From the NCBI GenBank assembly GCA_023213395.1, contig CM041465.1, positions 170,755,741-170,819,740 of the forward strand: a stretch of 64,000 nucleotides of DNA, read 5' to 3'. The stretch is from Cycas panzhihuaensis (Eukaryota > Cycadophyta). The notes under the pieces were generated by a model. That model was given only the letters and a program-made list of their open reading frames with translations. It was not told the DNA's origin and did no database searches. Within the stretch, counting starts at the first letter, position 1, and every line of letters starts with the position of its first letter. Shown one piece after another: positions 55,876-64,000 of this stretch. A program made the position numbers and the translations under genes.

Positions 55876-57900
55876 TTTTGAGAAGGGAAGAAATGAACAA
55901 GGGATTATAAAAGTAATAGTAATAAATGACCAATCACTATTTATAAATAGGAGATATAATAAAATAATGTAGCAGAAGGAAGAAGAAGTGAGAATGGTTG
56001 CTCAAAGATAAAGGGAGCAACTTAGAGAAAAGTCACCAACATTTGTAATAAACATTAACCTGACACAATAGGAATATAAGAAGAACTATGATGAAACTTG
56101 GTCACTAACATTTGTGGTAAATATTAACCTAACGCAGCAGGAATATAAGAAGCACTATGATTGTGATTACACCATGGATCGCTCTTTGCAAATAAGTAAG
56201 TGATCAATATACAAGATTGTAAGCTAATTTGGAAGCTGACATCATTGGGTATACACAACTTCAAACTTAAATATAGGATGTATAATCAACCTAATAACCC
56301 CTAATTTGTTTCCAACATGTAGTTAAGGTTGTTGAAGGGATGTGTAGCCTTCTAGTAGAATTAAGTTGGCCTTCACCTATAATACCTACAATTATGCTTG
56401 GTGATGAAATCCAAGTCACAACACAGCCGAGGTACTCCTAATCCTCACCCAATTCACTAATGAGAAGTTATATACCTCCTCTAAAGAGTGGTATGTATAT
56501 ACCCATGGCTATGATAGATATTAGATTAGGTATATTTTAATCTTGTATTAAAGTTTTAATTTTCTTAGTTGGTTATCAGGATGATCCCTAATTGAGACAC
56601 GATGGTATGGCTAATCAAACCTCACCAATATTCTAGTTTAGTCCAGTCCCAACTTAAAACCCACACCTTCTTTATAGCACAATACTCTACCAACCAAGGT
56701 ATCTCAACCTTGGAGAGTATATAAGCAGGTACAAGATGGTAGAAAAAAATGTACATGATACATTCTTTTTAGGGAGAGTGAAAAGATTATCAAATTTGCA
56801 TCAAACATACATATAACTGAAAATGGAATGCTTGCTTGGAGTGCTTACTTAAAGTGCTTGTTTGGAGTGTCTTTAAAGTGCTTGCTTGAAGCGATTTTAG
56901 TGTACTAAAATGTAATAATGATAAGTGAGTGAAGACACTGAATATTGCTCCAATTTAGTTGTTTTTTTTACTCACTTTTACAATGGGCTTTTAAGCTTTA
57001 TAAAATAAGGAAGAAAATTTCTTCACTTTTTTTTTATATAAACAAAAAAAAATAGTCTTCACTAAAATAGCAATAGCTTTCTCCCATGATAACGAAATTA
57101 AGCACCAATTTTTGTGCTACAAACTAGATTCAAAGCTTCATCTTTAAGAAGTATAATTAGGTCTAAATGAGTTCTAGAAAATGTTTGGCAGTCCCACAAA
57201 GTTAGAAGAATATATTTTTCTAGAATTCTTACTAAAAATAACTACTATTCACTAAAATAGCAATAACTTTCTCATACAATATCAAAATTGGGTACCAACT
57301 TTTGTGTTGGAAAGTAAACTTAGAGCCCCATCTTTAACAATTAGAATCAGGTCAATTAGAGCTCCATAGAAGATTTTGTAGACCTATGAAGTTCAATAAG
57401 TAAATTTTATTTCTACAGAAATTTTAGCTTGTTAATATCTCATTAGCACATGATACCATATGAAATTTCCATCATTTTTTTATCACTAGGATCCCAATAT
57501 AACCAAGGTGAGAGCATAAAATAATGGATATTTTAAATAACTCCAAATTCTTTTTAAATAATTAGGTATAACCTTCCCTTACAATCATTCTTCTAAAAGT
57601 TGGAAAAATTTCGGCAACATTTCCCCTTGTTAAATGGATAAAAAGACGGGAAAGAAAAGAAGAATGAAATAGTATAAATGGCCACCAAAGTATTGGAATC
57701 CTTGGGCCTTACAACTCCTTGTATTATGCTTTCAAACCTATAAGAGAGAAAGGGAAAGCAAATAATACTAAATATGCTATGATAAGAACTTAAAAATATT
57801 TTTAAATGTACTTTCACAATCTCCTTCACCATATGGGTTATGTAGGAGAAGGAAGTGATGGCTCCATTGCAAGTGCAAGTGAAGAATATTAAAGAAGCAA
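55876..57900. other. Long 5' leader of copia J; repeats, no gene
   Basis: Two kilobases between primer site and gag, far more than normal. It contains a tandem pair of about 66 bp (56028-56160, with AACATTTGT and ATATAAGAAG landmarks) and a tandem pair of about 190 bp (57058-57430, with CACTAAAATAGCAATA landmarks). The text ATTTCGGCAACATTTCCCCTTG near 57610 resembles a stretch at 47107 in solo LTR P, so a gypsy-type LTR fragment may be inserted here. Minus ORF 57593-57913 is not supported by any motif. Confidence 0.5.
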
Positions 57901-57912
57901 GATCTAATACCA
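57901..57912 (-). other. Primer-binding site of copia J
   Basis: The minus strand has TGGTATTAGATC, two mismatches from TGGTATCAGAGC, two bases from the 5' LTR. Confidence 0.82.
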
Positions 57913-57914
57913 CA

Positions 57915-58212
57915 TGAAGAGAGTGGATCTATCCTTCATCTCCATACACTAAACACAAAGACAAACATGGGAGCAAGAGAAACTTGAGAGAAAAAGAGTA
58001 ACTCTCACAAAATCAGGAGGTAAGAATAAGCCTCCTCCATTTAACTTTTACTTTTATATTAAGAGAGAGAGCATTAGAGTTAGGTGAAATGAAATTATAT
58101 ATAATGTACTTGAAATTGTATTTCACTTAAGTGATCTAATTTAAAGTTCACTTAAAACCCTTTTTAGAAATAATCAACTAATGTAATAACCTTGTGACAT
58201 TAACCTTTTTCA
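57915..58212 (-). repeat. 5' LTR of copia J
   Basis: 298 bp, matches 50975-51272 base for base along its length apart from scattered transitions. The minus strand starts TGAAAAAGGTTAATG and ends CTCTTCA. Confidence 0.92.
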
Positions 58213-59460
58213 TAATGATCTATTTAGAATATTTTACTTTGGTGGTCATATCTTCTTACCTTTGGTAAGAAATTTCTTACTCTTTATAAGCCTAGATTAG
58301 CTAGACATTGGTTTAGAAAAGGAATCTTCCCTTATAAATATATGTTAATCCATCTTCTTAGATATTTTAATGGAGTGCTTTCTAAGAAAAAATCTCTCTT
58401 TCTTACATTCATTTATACCTCTATTTTTGTCTTGTTGACTCCATCTCAGAGACATTTGATATGTGCTTCTATATTTCTTCTATATATAGGTGGTGGCTTA
58501 TTTGTTTTAATCCCTAGAGATTACTTTTCAACATTTTTTAATTAAAAAGATTTATACTATGTTATTTCCCAAACTAGATATGATTGAGCATCTCAACTTA
58601 ATTTGAAATCATCATCATACATCTCAATAGTGGTCATTCATCTTAAAACACTTTGGAAGTGTAAGCTTGCCTATAAAAGATGTTTATTCCTTTGGGTTAT
58701 TTTACATAATGGTCTTATGACAAGATAAAGATTGGTTAAGCTTCATTTCTTAGTGGATTTCCCTTTTTATAAGTAAGAAGAGTCTCTAGAATATCATTTT
58801 CTAGTCTTGCTCCTTCACTTCTTAAATCTAGTGTCTGATACTAGGATATACCTATGTGGTTTACTTTCATCCATTTTATCTTTTGGTTATTTTATTAGCA
58901 ATATAAAGACCTTTGACCATGTATTCTAGCATGGATAACATGTCTTCTATGAAGGGATCCTTTAGCATTTCTGGAAAATAAGGAATTCAATTATTTTAAT
59001 AATATTTCTTCCTCATCTCCAACTAATTTCTTTTTTATGCTAGTTCCCTCGTTGGATTTTCAGATGAAGGGTACACTTGAAGTTAATGCCCTAATTACTA
59101 ACATGTTATACACTATTTAATAGTATTCATCCTTCATCAAAACTAATGATTTTATCTCTCAACCACCTATTTACTCATCCTCCTCTAAGGGTAGAGGCCA
59201 TAGGCTATCAATTAATAGAGGCTTCCTAATGTTTCATTGCTCCATTTTCTATTGTTTTTACTCTTGTGATAGTCAGGTTTATTAGAAACATCATACTACT
59301 TATAAATAGTCCTAAAATAAGGCTTCTATTGTAACGAAAAGTGCTACTAGAAAGATTAATTCTCCTAGCATAATGATGGTTAAAGAAGAGGGTTGTATTG
59401 ATGATGAAGAACCTGGTTACACTTCCTACCATGTATAAAAAAAGAACAAATATAGTTAGA
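58213..59460 (+). pseudogene. LINE K ORF2 C-terminal part (after copia J)
   Basis: Continues the plus-strand reading after J: YNDLFRIFYFGGHIFLPLVR, then a long stretch with Leu/Ser-rich sequence and stops. Near 58650, KTLWKCKLAYKRCLFLWVIL then HNGLMT matches the zf-RVT region of plant LINE ORF2, and near 58890, GYFISNIKTFDHVF, a stop, HG then HVFYEGIL is further C-terminal sequence. It ends before AAAAAAAGAAC near 59450, and no clear poly-A or target duplication is visible. Several ORFs of 60-70 codons inside are parts of this pseudogene or shadows. Confidence 0.72.
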
Positions 59461-59569
59461 TCAATTGCTCTATGCTAGAGTCAATTTTGATGTGTCGTTA
59501 TTATTAGCTATGTTTTCCCCCTTATATAAACCTTATTTATATACCCATTTTTATGTTTACTCTATTTTC
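59461..59569. other. LINE K 3' tail or spacer
   Basis: AT-rich, no motif. Ends where element D's LTR starts. Confidence 0.4.
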
Positions 59570-59901
59570 TATTACATAACTGCTAATGATTGGCAGAACT
59601 CTTATGAATATACTCCTTGTTAGTAAGAAGTGGATCTTAATGCTGACCATTAAAATGTGTGTATGGGCCATTTGGGGCCGTCAATGGAAATAAAGGTTGA
59701 ATGCCTCTCCAATGAGATTCATTGGCTAAATGGCCATTTTACTTATTTAAGGCCCTATAGATATAAAACAAGATTAGTCTAGAATATGAAATTGTTACCA
59801 CCCATTTGATGTTATTTTTTAGTATTCATTTATGCTCTTTATATACTCTATTCTTTTATTTTCTATTCAAGTGTAAAAGAATACTAGGAGGAACTATATC
59901 A
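59570..59901 (+). repeat. 5' LTR of chromovirus D
   Basis: About 332 bp, defined by the B-like start TATTACATAACTG and by the position of the degenerate primer site TGATATTATAGC (59904-59915). The matching 3' LTR is beyond the window, so the ends are less certain than for A, B, C and G. Confidence 0.65.
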
Positions 59902-59903
59902 AG

Positions 59904-59915
59904 TGATATTATAGC
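59904..59915 (+). other. Primer-binding site of chromovirus D (degenerate)
   Basis: TGATATTATAGC, a decayed version of TGGTATCAGAGC, at the same distance from the LTR as in B. Confidence 0.65.
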
Positions 59916-61300
59916 TCAATTACATGACCAATGGGAGCTATATGATAAGCACAAGTTAAGAAAATTTTTCCCCAACCAAATCAAGTACTCTCTCTATATA
60001 AGTAGAGATTAAGGAAAGACCTTCTTCCAATACTCTCTCCACATAAAGATTGAGTAATGAAACTAGTGGCATTTAAGAGTTATGAAGAAAAGGGATTTTT
60101 TTTTTTTCTGTGTTAATACTCAACATCTTTCCTTTAAATTTGATTCAGTTCAATTTAGTTTATTTCAATTATTGTACTTGTGTAATCAATTCAAGGGTAG
60201 ATAAATTTACTTGGTAGCTATATTTTCCTCTTATACTCCTCATTCTTAAATAGATAACTCTGTATGATGACTACCCAAAGTAGTTAAGTAGAGACCCTAT
60301 ACCGGGGATTTATAAAAATCATAGGGATCTATCATTCTAGCTAATCGCACTATGGCTTTTTTGCCCCCTGCATGAAGGATTAAAGATAACACTCCTAAAC
60401 CAAGCCCTGGATAGAACCTGGGTACAAAATTCCATCTCCACATACATTTGGATATATAGAAGGACCTTTTTAGATATTGAATCCTTTCTAAGGTAGGCAA
60501 CCTATCCGTCATTAAAGTCCTATAGTGTAGTGGTTTGCAATTAGCACCATGAAGCTATATATCTCAAACTTTTGCATAAAAATCTTATTGGCAAACCTAT
60601 AAAATCAAGCACAGCTTATTTAGTGGTTGGTATAATACCCTATTTCTACTTACATCCTACTTTAAATGTTCTACTTCCTACTCAAGATCTAAAGATATAG
60701 GATAACAAACCTTAAAAAAAAAAAAGGAAGTCATCTCCTAATCCATAGAGAATTTTAATTTTTAAAATACTTTTTAGACTCAGAAGCAACTAGTAGAGTT
60801 ATACTTTTGAGGTAAAAAAGAAAAGTCCACAACCCAAAAATACTACTAGTGACTTATACATCTTATTTTGATCAATACCTTGTGCTAATCATTTTTCACT
60901 ACTATAGTTTTAACCCAAAATTTTAGGGTACAATGGCATATAGGCACCTTGTGAGCTCCATTAGCTAAAAAAATTACTTAAAAGCCACCTACCCCATCTT
61001 AATGAGCTTCTCATAATTATTGGTGTACTAAGTGAATCTATTATACTTTTAGGGTCAACAAGCTATAAACACCCCATCTCTCCCCTCTCCCCCTTGCTCC
61101 TTTCTCATTCTCTCACTCAACTCCTAACTTCTTTAAATCCCTTTCTTCCTTTCTATCCCTACTTCATTACTTCGTTCTTTCTTCCTCATCCTACTTTATG
61201 TAATCCTCTTTTCCTGTCTCATATTGCTTTAAATAATCCCATTCTCTTATGATAACTTATGTTTATAGTCATAAATGACACCTAACTAAGCTAATAAATT
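59916..61300. other. 5' leader of chromovirus D
   Basis: Shares with B's leader TAGAGACCCTATACCGGGG-type, CATAGGGATCTAT, TAACACTCCTAAACCAAG and GTGTAGTGGTT landmarks. No ORF of interest. Pyrimidine-rich just before gag (61080-61230), as in B. Confidence 0.7.
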
Positions 61301-62480
61301 CTAGATGCTTGAAAATAATCTCACATCTATTAAGGACAAGTTCACCACTATATAGGAAGAGATCACCAATAATAATGACTAAAATAAAAAGAATTTATAA
61401 CATCAAAAGTGATTTTGTAAGCATCAAACTTGACTTTGCAAACTTTGCAAAGCTACCCCAATAAATAATCTACCAATGTAATGCCTTAAATCAAGCAAGG
61501 ATACCTAACTAGTAGCAAGCACAACTACCTCCTCCATTCCAAAGTCATCAATGATAGTAACCATTCCATTATAAGATTAACATTCCCATCTTTGATCTAG
61601 ATCTAAATAAAGACAATGTGAGGAGTTGGATTAGCAAACTAGAGTCATATTTCTAACTCCATCCCATGCCAATCTATGACCAACTTATCTTTGCATCTAT
61701 CCATCTAGATGGATATGCTTATCATTGTTTTCAGTGGTAGAAGAAGGAGTACCCTACAAACCAATCCTAGGATCAATTTTGTAAAAGATTCTTTAATCAA
61801 TATGAGGACACATAGGACCAAACATTTTTTAGCTAGCTCACTTGAGAAGATAGTCCTTAATAGTAGAAGCTTTTATAAATGAGTTGTAAGCTCTCTATAA
61901 TAGGATTAATATACGATTAAATCAACCAACCTTAGTTAAAATATATGTAGTTGGACTTAAAGAATGCATCTAGATACATTTAAAATCATCCTTATCGACT
62001 GCTTTATGATGCGCCATAACCATGGCCAAAGCAATCAAACTAGAATTTATAGTAGAATGCACATTCATCTCTTAACAAGATACATTATGGTACCATCACT
62101 CTTAACGAGTAGATGCACAATGGCCATGACCTTATTAGGAGGATTGTTAAAAGGATTATCTTATAATAGAATGCTCCATAATAGAATAACCAATAGTAGA
62201 ATAAACCATAGGGATCTAAGCAAGTAACCCTTGTCAAAGTTAATAGAAGCCAAGAAGTTGACCTTTATATTTAATATGTAGAAAAATAGACTATCAAATA
62301 TGGTATATATAGTCTTTACCATTGATCATATAATATCGATCTATGAAGATCTTGATATAAATAATGAGCCCAAGGAACACCTAGCCACAAAATCCCCTAT
62401 TAACCTTGAGTTAGAACCTGAAGTTTCTATTTTTGTTGTTTCCTCTATGGTCTCCTCTACCTCCTGTTGCAAGCCTCTCT
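61301..62480 (+). pseudogene. Chromovirus D gag pseudogene
   Basis: In shifting frames the plus strand shows the same capsid blocks as B: IFDLDLNKDNVRSWISKLES (first residues approximate), FASIHLDGYAYHCFQW, EEGVPYKPILGSIL-like sequence in an alternative frame, FCKRFFNQYEDT. Further on, TMAKAIKLEF corresponds to B's MAKAVEVEF. Stops are as frequent as in B. Function as for gypsy Gag. The lack of a clear zinc knuckle is shared with B and may be a family feature or decay. Confidence 0.8.
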
Positions 62481-62900
62481 AAGTCAAAGGCAGCTTGATG
62501 AAGACTCCTATCACTATCTTGATTGATAATGGTACATCATTTAACTTCATTAACATCTCCCCAGTCAAATAACTTAACCTATATATAGCACTAAAAACTA
62601 GTTTCACCTTCTCCTTACTAGGATACCACTGACTCCACTATGTAGGTCTTATCAAAAACCTCTACATCCAAATTGGTATATACTAATTAGATTCTTATTT
62701 TTATGCCCTTTCCATAGGAGGATTAGATGTTATCCTAGGAGTTCAATAGATTCAAATCCTTGGCACTTATAACACTAATAATTCCCCTACTAATCCATTC
62801 ATTCTATTCAAAGACCAGTTTAGACAAACACACAAACTACATGGGATTCAACCACCTCTTAATAAATTATTAACCTTGAAGCAAATAAGCAAACAAACAA
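62481..62900 (+). pseudogene. Chromovirus D aspartic protease pseudogene
   Basis: ITILIDNGTSFNFINIS keeps the catalytic Asp (Asp-Asn-Gly instead of Asp-Ser/Thr-Gly), where B has lost it. GGLDVILGVQ, a stop, IQILGTYNTNNSP marks the end of the domain. It follows gag and precedes RT. Stops make it inactive. Confidence 0.82.
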
Positions 62901-63139
62901 TTGAATAGTAATGTTGGACACATACTCTATCTCAATAATATTCAACCTCAATCTGACATTCATCCTAACATCCAAACCATCCTCACTAAATATCAATCTA
63001 TTTTTAACCTACTTCACAACAACCCCCTCCCCCTAGACTAAGGCTTCTACCACACCATTAAACTTTAAATTTAAAACTCTTGTAACCCTATTAGCTTATG
63101 ACCTTATCATAACTCCTACTTTCAAAAAAATAAAATTGA

Positions 63140-64000
63140 ATGAATCATAATGGAACTCATAGATATGGACATAATGGAACCTAGTAAAAGCCCGTATCCA
63201 ACCTCCATTACGCTTGTTAGAAAAGAGATGGTTCATTTTGACTCTATATTGATTATCAAGAGCTTAATAAACTGACTATTAAAATAAAATTTTCACTTCT
63301 TGAATCAATGATACGTTGGATGAAATTCATAGGCCAACCATTTTTTCTAAATTGGACCTATAATTGAGGTATTATCAAATCCCTATCGCCCTTGAAGATT
63401 GTCATAAAACTACCTTTTGAACATATCACAGGCATTTGGAATTTTAGATTATGTTTTTTAGGTTGTACAATGCCCTAGCCACATTTTAATGTCTAATGAA
63501 TAAGATTTTTGGCCATTGCCTTCATAAGTCCATCATTATCTTCTTTGATGATATCCTTATTTATAGTTCCCACATATCTAGTCATTTACAATATTTAAAA
63601 ATTTCCCTTTAGATTCTCTCCCAATACAAACTCTATGCCAAACTGACTAAGTGTGATTTTGTAAAGACTAAACTCCAGTATTTAGGCCATATCATCTCAG
63701 TTAAAGGAGTCTGGGTAGACCCTAATAAAATTTTAGTCATTACCGTGTAGCCCAACCTAAAGAATCTCACTCAATTATGAGCTTTCCTTGGACCCACAGG
63801 CTTCTATCATTTATTCATAAAAAATTATGCTTCTATTACTACCCCCTAACTTATTTTCTTCATAAGGACTCTTTTTAGTATTCCTCTAATGTCGATGATG
63901 CATTCAACAATCTAAAATTACTTATATCCACTACTTGAAGATTAAACAACCCAAGCTTTTCACAACTATTCTATCTTAAATACAATGCCTCAATAGTAGG
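63140..64000 (+). pseudogene. Chromovirus D reverse transcriptase pseudogene, 3' part outside
   Basis: Frames shift twice. Readable pieces: INDTLDEIHRPTIFSKLDL near 63300, LYNALATF near 63465, then MNKIFGHCLHKSIIIFFDDI with the polymerase motif FFDDILIYSS (about 63538-63570), LYAKLTKCDFVKTKLQYLGH then IISVKGVWVDPNKI, and FLGPTGFYHLFIKNYASITT near 63790. The Asp pair of the active site is intact. RNase H starts at the very edge of the window. Confidence 0.88.

Larger units (their letters stand above)
50975..58212 (-). mobile_element. Ty1/copia element J, inserted in LINE K
   Basis: 298-bp LTRs at 50975-51272 (3') and 57915-58212 (5'), about 90% identical by eye. A primer-binding site (TGGTATTAGATC) and the purine tract TTAAGGGGGAGAT are present. 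On the minus strand the order gag, protease, integrase, RT, RNase H is that of copia. Its length, 7.2 kb, includes an unusually long leader (55871-57900). The flanks TAGTC and TAATG agree at three of five bases, a decayed target duplication. LINE K sequence is continuous on both sides. Many frames are broken, but the protease and integrase N-terminal region remain open for 124 codons. Confidence 0.92.
59570..64000 (+). mobile_element. Chromovirus D (same family as B), truncated by window edge
   Basis: The 5' LTR is about 59570-59901, starting TATTACATAAC as in B and ending ATATCA. Two bases later comes a degenerate primer site. The leader, gag, protease and RT follow in the same order as in B, with similar landmarks and spacing, and the window ends in RNase H. 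RNase H end, integrase, 3' LTR and target site lie outside. All ORFs contain stops. The leader similarity (59990-60650 with 9060-9700) shows that the two elements are of one family, but LTRs are poorly alignable beyond their ends, so they are old relatives rather than recent copies. Confidence 0.87.

Noticed and set aside
57593-57913. 106-codon minus ORF near J's primer site
   Set aside because: No retroelement motif, position is the untranslated leader, hydrophobic low-complexity composition.
60410-60545. tRNA gene in the leader of element D
   Set aside because: An A-box-like motif alone; no cloverleaf or B-box in correct order could be drawn.
1-64000. A novel multi-gene biological system
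   Set aside because: No intact non-transposon gene cluster, conserved small RNA or defence locus is visible on either strand; every recognisable gene belongs to a retroelement.

Overview
The window looks like intergenic heterochromatin of a large, repeat-rich plant nuclear genome. It is AT-rich on both strands, has no long intact ORF, no rRNA or tRNA gene, no recognisable host gene and no bacterial-style organisation. What can be read is LTR retrotransposons (Ty1/copia and Ty3/gypsy), LINE fragments, small non-autonomous LTR elements and decayed spacer. Nearly every coding region is a pseudogene. Stops sit where these families carry Gln, Trp or Arg codons, and LTR differences are mostly transitions, as expected of old methylated DNA losing C to T. 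A pentatricopeptide-like fragment carried by one element also points to a land plant; a gymnosperm is possible from the style of the sequence but cannot be shown here.

Layout. 1-2108: an unidentified decayed coding remnant, then spacer with three similar inverted repeats. 2109-20245: Ty1/copia element A (+), TSD ATGAT, split in its RT/RNase H by Ty3/gypsy chromovirus B (8574-19269, TSD TAGAC). B's 3' LTR is in turn split by the young non-autonomous LTR element C (15049-19088, TSD AGCTT, LTRs about 97% identical). This three-deep nest has three exact TSDs and LTR divergence that falls inward, so the insertion order A, then B, then C is well supported.

20251 to about 30250: pol, protease and gag of minus-strand Ty3/gypsy element F (non-chromovirus, Tat/Ogre-like), interrupted by small LTR element E (25114-27215) and by a copia-like LTR L (27696-28110). 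30251-33296: spacer or leader/LTR of F, unresolved. 33297-38231: complete minus-strand Ty1/copia element G (TSD AGGGA). 38391-38713: a 323-bp TRIM-like element.

38760-50974 and 58213-59460: a decayed plus-strand LINE (K) and an A-rich segment upstream of it occur twice, as a direct duplication. Copy 1 (about 38760-41776) carries a short L1-type insertion Q (40495-40847) and is cut off by an LTR-like sequence N (41777-43257). Copy 2 (from about 44110) carries a copia-like LTR remnant M (44965-45436), a 2.5-kb solo LTR P (46196-48688) and minus-strand Ty1/copia element J (50975-58212). 59570-64000: a second chromovirus D of B's family, running off the right edge.

No new defence, metabolic or regulatory system was found. 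The most informative items are the dated nest, the gene-fragment-carrying element C, the TRIM, and the LTR remnants that record how elements have been deleted. All identities and alignments are hand readings; no database search was possible.
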